A DNA stretch of 64,000 nt from Lachnospira multipara ATCC 19207. Lineage in GTDB: Bacteria; Bacillota; Clostridia; Lachnospirales; Lachnospiraceae. The first letter of the stretch is position 1. Every line of letters starts with the position of its first letter. The notes beneath the pieces were generated by a model, which was given only the letters and a program-made list of their open reading frames with translations, made no database searches and was not told the origin of the DNA. Position numbers and translations under genes: made by a program. Of this stretch, positions 35,779 to 43,065 are shown in pieces. The stretch is from positions 310,001-374,000 of the forward strand of contig NZ_AUJG01000001.1 of assembly GCF_000424105.1 (NCBI RefSeq). The letters are read 5' to 3'.

Positions 35779-35850
35779 ATGGAAGATTCTAGTAAAGTTA
35801 AGAAGAAGGTAATCTACGCAGTGAATATGGGACGTGAGATTGAAGTGTAA
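35779..35850 (+). pseudogene. Remnant of the 3' end of a second addA
   Basis: The frame reads 'KVKKKVIYAVNMGREIEV' and stop; the intact AddA at 26113 ends 'KVLRKVIYSVGLGKEIEL'. Ten of eighteen residues are identical, most others are conservative, and the stop is in the same place. No helicase or nuclease sequence precedes it. It is a scar of a diverged addA end. Confidence 0.6.
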
Positions 35851-35962
35851 GTTGTGTGTTTGAGAACCTTGTTAATTTGTACATGACTTAAATAGCGGTT
35901 CGTTTTCCCAATCCTTTGAGAACTTTATTGATTTATGTAAATTAAGAATTTGATAATTGTTT

Positions 35963-36025
35963 AAGATATCATTAAACTAAGAGTTAGAGTATCAATTAGC
36001 TTTAACTCTTATTTAATTTATAGAA
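35963..36025. repeat. Palindromic boundary repeat, right copy
   Basis: Second copy of the ~60-base unit at 30397-30455. It joins straight onto an arsC-like fragment. The stretch 35851-35962 before it holds no ORF, only an imperfect direct repeat beginning TTTGAGAAC (35869 and 35918). Confidence 0.8.
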
Positions 36026-36085
36026 GCAGAGGAAGATAAGCTAGAAAGATTATTAGATAATCGGCAACTAATAAAAACACCAGTT
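36026..36085 (+). pseudogene. Remnant of a second ArsC-family gene
   Basis: Twenty codons read 'AEEDKLERLLDNRQLIKTPV', matching '[20 protein letters not shown]' of the intact ArsC-like protein (29936-30292) in position and character. It is cut on the left by the palindromic repeat and on the right by an IS605-like end. With the addA tail at 35779 it indicates a second, diverged addA-arsC junction. Confidence 0.45.
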
Positions 36086-36086
36086 T

Positions 36087-36493
36087 TGACACTCCACATG
36101 CCTAAAGGCAGGGGATTCTGACTACCTTATTGCAGGGCAACTGAACAGTCGATTTCTCGTAGTTCGCAGTGTCAGATATGGGTGTGCCATCACCCATCCT
36201 ACAGCAGAACATATAGTTCTGTAGGCAGATGCACTGTTACCATGCATCCCAGTTTTGTTTGAGCGGTGTATATTTTACGCATAGCCCTTTGCTATGCAAC
36301 CACATATATACAATTATCAAAGAACTGTATTGTGTTGGTATTTATAGTGCAGACGACTTCTACACTCTTAGCGTTTTAAAGACTTGTTCTTGTCTATAAT
36401 ATCAACACCGATATTATACCAAACAATAGTTCGTTACGCAATAAGATGACCGTCTTATATCCCCATAGCTAAAGCGAGGGGCTTTACGGCGAC
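36087..36493 (-). mobile_element. IS200/IS605-like relic without transposase (omega-RNA-like right end)
   Basis: Read on the minus strand, the right end is CAGAATCCCCTGCC-TTTAGG-CATGTGGAGTGTCA, the hairpin end typical of tnpB-carrying IS605 elements. The other end has a similar hairpin, CCCCTCGC-TTTAG-CTATGGGG. Between them are strong stems (CCTACAG/CTGTAGG and ATGGGTG/CACCCAT on that strand), as in the RNA made from tnpB 3' ends. No tnpA or tnpB frame remains. Probably a non-autonomous derivative, inserted into the arsC remnant. Confidence 0.55.
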
Positions 36494-36589
36494 ATTTGGT
36501 AAGAATGATAACCTATGAAATTTTCTGCATTAGTAGATTGTATGGGTTATTATATTGTAGATAGGTAGACGTATTATAGATGTAAATTG

Positions 36590-36806
36590 AGTTTGTGTAA
36601 GAAAGTTTAGGTTGTAGTTATGTGAGCGAGGGAAAGTTGTATTTAATTAAAAACATTACTAGCTGCCTCGCTCCTTAAAGTTATCAAGTGAAACGAAGAT
36701 AACTTTTTAGTAGCGCTAGGTAGCTAGATAGCGAAAGCGTGTTTTTAATTAAATAACAACTTCCCGAGCGCAGTAAAGGGAACCCTAATCTCTCTTCACA
36801 CAAACT
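36590..36806. repeat. ~217-bp foldback element upstream of the YgiQ-type gene
   Basis: Nested inverted repeats share one centre: AGTTTGTGT/ACACAAACT (36590 and 36798), GAGGGAAAGTTGT with ACAACTTCCCGAG, a perfect 14-bp pair TTTAATTAAAAACA/TGTTTTTAATTAAA (36642 and 36740), ACTAGCTGCCT with AGGTAGCTAG, and the tip AAAGTTATC/GATAACTTT. No ORF. Looks like a MITE or REP-type element. Confidence 0.75.
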
Positions 36807-36871
36807 TGCATTTACCCTATAATTAGATTAAGATAAACATCTGCAAATCAAGATAGATAAAGAGGATTTTT

Positions 36872-38851
36872 ATGAATACAGGATTTTTACCAATTACAAA
36901 ACAAGAGATGTTAGAAAGAGGCTGGGATCAGGTGGATTTCGTATACGTTTGTGGCGATGCCTATGTTGACCATCCTTCTTTTGGTGCATCCATTATAACA
37001 AGAGTATTAGAGGCTAATGGTTACAAGATTGGTTTTATTGCTCAGCCGGATTGGAAAGATCCTAAATCTATAGATGTATTTGGTAAGCCAAGATTAGGCT
37101 TTTTGGTTTCATCAGGAAATATGGATTCTTTGGTTAACCACTATACAGTAGCTAAGAAACATAGAAGTACAGATGCTTTTACACCAGGTGGTGTTATGGG
37201 TAAGAGACCAGATAGAGCAGTTATAGTTTATTGTAATCTTATTCGTCAGACTTATAAGAAAGATGCAATCATTATCGGTGGTTTAGAGGCTTCTCTAAGA
37301 AGAATGGGTCATTATGATTATTGGTCAGATTCCGTTAGACGTTCCATTTTACTAGAATCAGGTGCTGATATTATTAGTTATGGTATGGGTGAGCATTCAA
37401 TCGTTGAAATCGCAGATGCCCTAAATTCAGGACTTGATGTAAAGGATGTTACCTTTATTAAGGGAACAGTCTATAAGACAAGGGACGAGGATAGTATATA
37501 TGATGCTATTAGACTTCCTGATTTTGAGACTATTGAAAATGATAAGAGAGAATATGCTAGAAGCTTTGCCCTTCAATATAAGAATACCGATCCATTTCAA
37601 GCAAAGACTATGTATGAGTGTTACGGTGGAAAAACATTTGTAGTACAAAACCCGCCAGCACTACCTCTATCAGAGCTTGAGATGGATGATGTATATAAAT
37701 TGCCATATATGAGAGCTTATCATCCAAGTTATGAGGCAGCAGGCGGGGTACCAGCTTTACAGGAAATTAAGTTTTCCTTAACTTCTAATAGAGGTTGTTA
37801 TGGAGAATGTAATTTCTGTGCCTTAACTATGCATGAAGGTAGAATTGTGCAGGCACGAAGTCATGAATCTATTATTACAGAGGCTAAGGAGATGATTGAA
37901 GATCCTGACTTTAAGGGATATATTCATGATGTTGGTGGCCCAACAGCTGAGTTTAGAGCACCAGCTTGTTCTAAGCAGATGACTAAAGGCGCTTGTGTTG
38001 GCAAACGTTGTCTATATCCTAAGCCATGTATTAATTTAAATGTAGATCATTCCGATTATTTGAGCCTACTTCGTAAATTAAGAAAATTACAGGGCGTTAA
38101 GAAAGTATTCGTTCGTTCTGGATTTAGATATGATTTTTTAGTTGCTGATAAGAATAAAGATTTCTTAAAGGAACTATGTCAATATCATGTTAGTGGACAG
38201 TTAAGAGTAGCACCAGAGCATATTTCAGATAACGTATTATCTAAAATGGGAAAACCTGGAGTTGAAATCTACAATGAGTTTGTCAAGGAATTTGAGAAGG
38301 TAAATGAAGAATTACACTTGAATCAGTTTATTGTTCCTTACCTTATGTCATCTCATCCAGGTTCAAGATTAGAGGATGCTATTATGCTTGCGCAATATTT
38401 AAAGAAGCATCATATTAGCCCTGAGCAGGTGCAGGATTTTTATCCAACGCCAGGTACAGTATCAACAACAATGTATTATACAGGACTTGATCCATTTACT
38501 CTTGAACCTGTATTTGTTGAACATAATCCGCATAAGAAGGCTATGCAAAGAGCTTTAATTCAATATTGGAAACCGGAAAATTATGATATTGTAAAGGAAG
38601 CGTTAAAAGAAGCTGGTAGAGAAGAACTTATTGGTTTTGGTGAGGAATGTCTTATTCCACCACGTAAGATGACTTATACTTATAAATTATCTAAGGGTAA
38701 GGATAAAAACAAGAATAATAACGAACATAATAAAGATAAATATAAAGGTAAGGATAAGAGTAAAAATAGCAGTAAAGATAGGGCTAAGCCAGCTAAGATA
38801 AATAAAAAAATCAATAATAAAAAGTCTAATGGACATAAGAAAACAAGATAA
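36872..38851 (+). CDS. YgiQ-family radical SAM protein
   Basis: 659 aa. N-terminal UPF0313/YgiQ segment ('FLPITKQEMLERGWDQ', 'IIIGGLEASLRRMGHYDYW'), then a radical SAM core with the 4Fe-4S motif CYGECNFC (CxxxCxxC) and 'PFMSSHPG'-like 'PYLMSSHPGSRLEDA'. The C-terminal YgiQ extension ends in ~50 Lys/Asn-rich residues. The family's reaction is not known; B12 binding has been proposed for its N-terminal domain. Stands alone with its own terminator. Start follows AGAGGA. Confidence 0.9.
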   Translation: MNTGFLPITKQEMLERGWDQVDFVYVCGDAYVDHPSFGASIITRVLEANGYKIGFIAQPDWKDPKSIDVFGKPRLGFLVSSGNMDSLVNHYTVAKKHRSTDAFTPGGVMGKRPDRAVIVYCNLIRQTYKKDAIIIGGLEASLRRMGHYDYWSDSVRRSILLESGADIISYGMGEHSIVEIADALNSGLDVKDVTFIKGTVYKTRDEDSIYDAIRLPDFETIENDKREYARSFALQYKNTDPFQAKTMYECYGGKTFVVQNPPALPLSELEMDDVYKLPYMRAYHPSYEAAGGVPALQEIKFSLTSNRGCYGECNFCALTMHEGRIVQARSHESIITEAKEMIEDPDFKGYIHDVGGPTAEFRAPACSKQMTKGACVGKRCLYPKPCINLNVDHSDYLSLLRKLRKLQGVKKVFVRSGFRYDFLVADKNKDFLKELCQYHVSGQLRVAPEHISDNVLSKMGKPGVEIYNEFVKEFEKVNEELHLNQFIVPYLMSSHPGSRLEDAIMLAQYLKKHHISPEQVQDFYPTPGTVSTTMYYTGLDPFTLEPVFVEHNPHKKAMQRALIQYWKPENYDIVKEALKEAGREELIGFGEECLIPPRKMTYTYKLSKGKDKNKNNNEHNKDKYKGKDKSKNSSKDRAKPAKINKKINNKKSNGHKKTR

Positions 38852-38882
38852 ATTAAGTGACAAATTAGATGATAAATAAGAA

Positions 38883-38920
38883 GCGAGGTATAACTTTCTA
38901 GTTAGCACCTCGTCTTTTTT
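38883..38920 (+). terminator. Terminator after the YgiQ-type gene
   Basis: GCGAGGT and AACT pair with AGTT and ACCTCG around TTTCT, then TCTTTTTT. Confidence 0.85.
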
Positions 38921-38984
38921 ACATACTAAACTAAGACATAAGTACTAGATTTTAGAAAATCTTCAAAAAAAGTGGTAATAGTAC

Positions 38985-39013
38985 TTGCTATTTTTTTTTT
39001 CTTTTGATATACT
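38985..39013 (+). promoter_or_regulatory. Promoter of the 732-aa surface protein
   Basis: TTGCTA (38985-38990), 17-base spacer, TATACT (39008-39013). The ~120-base leader holds a hairpin (39073-39119: GGATT...TTCTAAATT pairing with AATTTAGAA...AATCC) just before the ribosome site, which could modulate translation. Confidence 0.55.
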
Positions 39014-39143
39014 AAGCCCATGTTAACGACGTGAGAATTTAATACTTAAATCTAGTGTAACTCTTAAATAGGGATTCGTATATTCTAAATTATTCTTATG
39101 GAAATTTAGAACAATCCTTGGGCGTGAATTAGGAGGTTGTCTT

Positions 39144-41342
39144 ATGAAAAATTCTTCTTTAAAAATGAAGCGTGTTGTCGGAGTGATTTTAGCCTTTTTA
39201 ATGGTGTTTAACCTGGTAGTCTTTACAGGTCAAGTTGGAGCATTTGCAGATGGTACAACTTCAAATGATGTTGGTGAATCAAATCAGAATACTTCTGGTG
39301 ATACAACTTCAAAAGGTTCAATTAAAGTTAATATTTTGACTAACTTTGTGGAGTTAACATCTGTAAGTGAAATTTCAGGTAAAACGGAAATAGCAATGAT
39401 ACCACAAAAATATGGTGCTAATGATGTTATTTTGGGACTTCCCGATGGGTCTGCGTTAGTTAGACCAATTGCATTGGCAAGTGATACAACAACATTAAAT
39501 AGTATAAAAGTATTTGAAAATTTAGTTTACCCTTCTAATACAGCAAGAGATACTGATATAACAAATGCAGTTGGTAAGGACTATTGTATTGATTATAATA
39601 ATAAAGATAGTGTTTTTGTTGTACAACCAAGTAAAGGTGGAAAAGGTTTTGATTACTGCCCATATGGTACTATAAAGTACAATGATAATAATAAGGCATG
39701 GTATTATAATTGTTGTCGTGGTGGTGTTCGTGGTGCAGGTCCATTCTATATCTACACATATACAACTAAACAGATTGAATACACTTCAGATAATGTAGAA
39801 GTAAAATTTAAAGAGAATTTTACTCCACTTAGGTCAGCTGGAACTGTTAATTCTTCATTATTAGAGGCTGTAATTAAATTAGACGGTGATACTACTTATA
39901 AAGTACCATCAATTGAATTATCTGATAACAAAGTAAACCCTGAAACAGGGGATGTAACAATAACAGCTAAAGTAGGCGTAGATGGTTCGTATATTGAAAA
40001 AGTAATTACAGCTGCAGTTAAAATTGAAGAATCAAGTATATATACAAGATTAAATTCTGACAAATATACAGGCGTTCAAGCTAAGACATTTACTAAGGAT
40101 GAAATTGCAGTAGGTTACACATTGGATGGTGTAAACCATACAGCTTCATATTTTGAATTAGTAGACCCATATGTAGATCCAAGTAAGGGAGATACTAAGA
40201 TTACAATTTCATATGGAGGATATACTAAGCAGATTGATGCAGCAACGAAATTAGAGGAATCAGCTATCTTTGCAAGAATAAATGGAGGCAAATATACAGG
40301 TGTTCTAGCTAAGACATTTACTAAGGATGATATTGCAGTAGGTTATATATTAGATGGTAAAAGCATTACAGCTTCAGATTTTGAATTAGTAGACCCATAT
40401 GTAGATCCAAGTAAGGGAGATACTAAGATTACAATTTCATATGGAGGATATACTAAGCAGATTGATGCAGCAAAAGCAATTACAGGAGATGTAAAAGCTA
40501 ATGGTACTACAGGTGTTAAAGAGTTAGTTACTAAGGTTTCTAATATTACACCTAAGACTCAGAGTGTAATTAATAATAATTCAATCTCAACAGTTGAAGC
40601 TGCTATTCAAATTATGGAGACAGAAAAACTTGATAAGTATGTTAATGAAGCTATTGATTTAGGAGATGCTAATGTTGCTGTAAAGCAGGATGGTACAGCT
40701 GCTAAATTACAAGCTAAGGTAAATACAGTTGATGCTTCTGTAATTACTAATTCATTAACACCAGAAGAAATTATCAGAGTTTTAGCAGGTGAAAAAGTTG
40801 ATTTAAGATTAGAAGTTGTAGTTGATGAAACATCAGATGCTAAAGATACTACTGGTGGACAGTTGATTGAAAGCAATTTAAATACTAATGAAAGTGCATA
40901 TTATTTTACAGCAGATTTATATAAGATTTTCAATGACGATGAAGAAAATAAGTCTTCAATAACAGAATTTAGTGATGCAATTTCATTTACAATTGATATA
41001 CCAGAAGAAATTAGAAATGAAGGTAGATTATTCACACTTGTTGCAAGTCATGAATTAGCTGATGGAACATTTGAAACATTTGAGTTAGTTGATATTGATG
41101 ATGATGATGCAACATTTACAGCATCAACAACTAAGCTTTGTACAATGGCTTTAGTATATGCTGATGAAGAAGTTGTAGAGGCACCTGTAATTGAGGCACC
41201 TATTATAGAACCAGAAGTTGTATTAAATGACGGAGATGTATCTCCTCAGACTGCAGATCTTAGAAATGTATTATGGACATTTATAATTACTGTAAGTGCA
41301 GGAGCAGTATTAGTTGTAGCATTTAGAAAAGAATTCCAATAA
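39144..41342 (+). CDS. Secreted, C-terminally anchored surface protein, 732 aa
   Basis: AGGAGG sets the start. Signal peptide to about residue 34 (GAFA-DGT). Residues ~60-240 form a domain I cannot assign. Two 76-residue repeats (~296-447) start with 'YTRLNSDKYTG' and 'FARINGGKYTG' and share an identical 'FELVDPYVDPSKGDTKITI' core. Residues ~520-680 form a domain also present in the next gene. The C-terminus has SPQTAD, a hydrophobic helix and RKEFQ: a sortase-like signal of the PxTA type. Function unknown; the neighbour at 41517 looks like a short paralogue. Confidence 0.8.
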   Translation: MKNSSLKMKRVVGVILAFLMVFNLVVFTGQVGAFADGTTSNDVGESNQNTSGDTTSKGSIKVNILTNFVELTSVSEISGKTEIAMIPQKYGANDVILGLPDGSALVRPIALASDTTTLNSIKVFENLVYPSNTARDTDITNAVGKDYCIDYNNKDSVFVVQPSKGGKGFDYCPYGTIKYNDNNKAWYYNCCRGGVRGAGPFYIYTYTTKQIEYTSDNVEVKFKENFTPLRSAGTVNSSLLEAVIKLDGDTTYKVPSIELSDNKVNPETGDVTITAKVGVDGSYIEKVITAAVKIEESSIYTRLNSDKYTGVQAKTFTKDEIAVGYTLDGVNHTASYFELVDPYVDPSKGDTKITISYGGYTKQIDAATKLEESAIFARINGGKYTGVLAKTFTKDDIAVGYILDGKSITASDFELVDPYVDPSKGDTKITISYGGYTKQIDAAKAITGDVKANGTTGVKELVTKVSNITPKTQSVINNNSISTVEAAIQIMETEKLDKYVNEAIDLGDANVAVKQDGTAAKLQAKVNTVDASVITNSLTPEEIIRVLAGEKVDLRLEVVVDETSDAKDTTGGQLIESNLNTNESAYYFTADLYKIFNDDEENKSSITEFSDAISFTIDIPEEIRNEGRLFTLVASHELADGTFETFELVDIDDDDATFTASTTKLCTMALVYADEEVVEAPVIEAPIIEPEVVLNDGDVSPQTADLRNVLWTFIITVSAGAVLVVAFRKEFQ
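40029..40484 (+). repeat. Tandem 228-bp repeat
   Basis: Two copies offset by 228 bp (76 codons); 95 bases (40151-40245 versus 40379-40473) are identical, the rest diverged. Mosaic identity suggests partial gene conversion. Confidence 0.9.
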
Positions 41343-41360
41343 TAGGGTTACACTAAATTA

Positions 41361-41400
41361 AAAGGGCAGAGAGACATTTTATATGTCTCTTTGCTCTTTT
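41361..41400 (+). terminator. Strong terminator
   Basis: AAAGGGCAGAGAGACAT pairs with ATGTCTCTTTGCTCTTTT around TTTAT, ending in a T-run. Confidence 0.9.
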
Positions 41401-41516
41401 GTTATATATTCTTTTAGAATAAAATTGACAATATACTAAAAATACTTTAAAATTAAATTAGCAAAGGATGTGAAAAATTAAAGAGATATATGCTGATTTT
41501 TTTAGGGGGCGTTATT

Positions 41517-42590
41517 ATGAATAAGCGTACTTATAAAGGAATAATTGGCAGATTAAAAGCATTAATAGGGCTTGTATTAATGCTTAGTTTTGTTGTGCAT
41601 TTTAATATGTCACGAGCCTACGCTGATACACCTAGCGGCTATGATAAATTAACATCTAGTGATCAAATTAGCGTCGTATTTAAAGACGGTATATCTACTA
41701 ATCTTGAAGTGAGGGCAATTCTTCCAAAGAACTTGATTGTTTCATACACAATAAATGGGAAAACTACAACAACTACGGATTTTGTAATGGTTGATGATAT
41801 TGTAGCTCCTTTAAAGGGTGATTATACAATTACTATTAAACTAGGTTCTGTCACTAAAGTTGTTGTTGCAGCCCTTAATATATCTAATAGTGAAAGCTTA
41901 GATTTGTATTTAAATGATCAGATTGAAAATGGAAACATTAAATTCCAATTAGATGGAATCACCCTAAATACCACTGAAACTGATTTGATAAAATATGCTC
42001 TGACGGAGGATGAAATCCAGAAAGTTCTTGAGGGTAGTAGTCTATCTTTCTTAATTGAAATCGATACAGATAATGATGAAATCAATAGGGAAACTGCTGG
42101 TGGAAAGGCAATTCAGGAGTTAATTAATGGTAACAATAAGGCCAGCTATTTTAAGTTAAGTCTTATTAAAGTAATAGATGGAGAGAAAATATATGTAAAT
42201 GAATTAACAAAAGCTATTAGTATTACATTTGACCTACCAAAAACTTTACTTGAGAAGTCATCTAACTTTAGTATACTTGCCAGTCATACTCTTGAAGATG
42301 GAACTATTGAGACATTTGAATTAAAGGATATGGATAGTGAAAATGAGACATATACTATTGTTACTAGTAAATTTTGTACAATGGCTTTTGTCTATGAAGA
42401 TAGTGAACTAACAAGCTCTGATCTAGTAGTTGATAATTCTTCTAATAATACTTATGCAAATGTTACAAATGAAATAACTTATAACGTACCAGTTACCTTT
42501 GATAATAAGTTGGATTTTCATCTTTTACTTGCTGTATCTTTTATCTCTTTATTAGTTGTTATTATTAAATCTAAAGCTAGACTAAGTTAA
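41517..42590 (+). CDS. Secreted membrane-anchored paralogue of the 732-aa protein, 357 aa
   Basis: The ATG at 41517 (MNKRTYKG), eight bases after AGGGGGC, is preferred to the in-frame ATG at 41490. Signal peptide to about residue 37 (RAYA-DTP). Residues ~40-120 resemble one repeat of the neighbour; residues ~125-300 match its last domain ('EIQKVLEGSSL', 'ILASHTLEDGTIETFEL', 'KFCTMAFVYED'). One C-terminal hydrophobic helix and a short basic tail follow; no sorting motif is visible. Probably a duplicated gene acting at the membrane surface. Role unknown. Confidence 0.75.
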   Translation: MNKRTYKGIIGRLKALIGLVLMLSFVVHFNMSRAYADTPSGYDKLTSSDQISVVFKDGISTNLEVRAILPKNLIVSYTINGKTTTTTDFVMVDDIVAPLKGDYTITIKLGSVTKVVVAALNISNSESLDLYLNDQIENGNIKFQLDGITLNTTETDLIKYALTEDEIQKVLEGSSLSFLIEIDTDNDEINRETAGGKAIQELINGNNKASYFKLSLIKVIDGEKIYVNELTKAISITFDLPKTLLEKSSNFSILASHTLEDGTIETFELKDMDSENETYTIVTSKFCTMAFVYEDSELTSSDLVVDNSSNNTYANVTNEITYNVPVTFDNKLDFHLLLAVSFISLLVVIIKSKARLS

Positions 42591-42728
42591 AATTTTCTTG
42601 AATATTAATAAGTGCTGATATATAATTATATACGCGATTATTGGAATTTTAAGAGAATAGTGTATTTTTGCAGCTCACCAATAGTCTTAGAATCGTAAAA
42701 CTTTAATTAGTTTGGAGGACTAGTAGAT

Positions 42729-42989
42729 ATGAAGAGAACATATGCAATTAAAATTAAAAGTTCTAAGCTCTTAAAGACAGAAGAGCAGATTAAAGAAGTA
42801 GAAGATAGAATTAAAGAAACAGCTAGCGAGTGTAAGTCTGTTGAATTATCTGATGAAGGTCAGATTGCTACAGTAGAAGTTGAGAAGGTAGAAGATTTCG
42901 TTGCTGCTCTTAATGCAGTAGTTAACGTTTTTAGAAAGATTGATGATAAATCTGAAGTTTCATATAAGTTTGGTTTAAATAATAATTAA
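42729..42989 (+). CDS. Small charged hypothetical protein, 86 aa
   Basis: Start after TTGGAGG. Lys/Glu-rich, probably an alpha/beta fold: a beta-like start (RTYAIKIKS), a helix (EEQIKEVEDRIKETAS), then strands and a second helix (VEDFVAALNAVVNVFRKI). No signal peptide or membrane segment. Ends just before a terminator and prfC. No family recognised. Confidence 0.65.
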   Translation: MKRTYAIKIKSSKLLKTEEQIKEVEDRIKETASECKSVELSDEGQIATVEVEKVEDFVAALNAVVNVFRKIDDKSEVSYKFGLNNN

Positions 42990-43019
42990 TATAATCAATC
43001 TTACTTGATAGATTTTATA

Positions 43020-43048
43020 AGCCTGCAATCAAAGTTGCAGGCTTTATT
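43020..43048 (+). terminator. Terminator before prfC
   Basis: AGCCTGCAA-TCAAAG-TTGCAGGCT then TTATTT. It sits only ~20 bases before prfC, so some readthrough could supply prfC expression. Confidence 0.8.
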
Positions 43049-43065
43049 TATGAAAGGAAATAACA

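Noticed and set aside
36300-36440. Residual tnpB frame in the IS605-like relic
   Set aside because: No zinc-finger CxxC pairs or DxxxA-type RuvC segment in any minus-strand frame; open frames are short and unlike TnpB.
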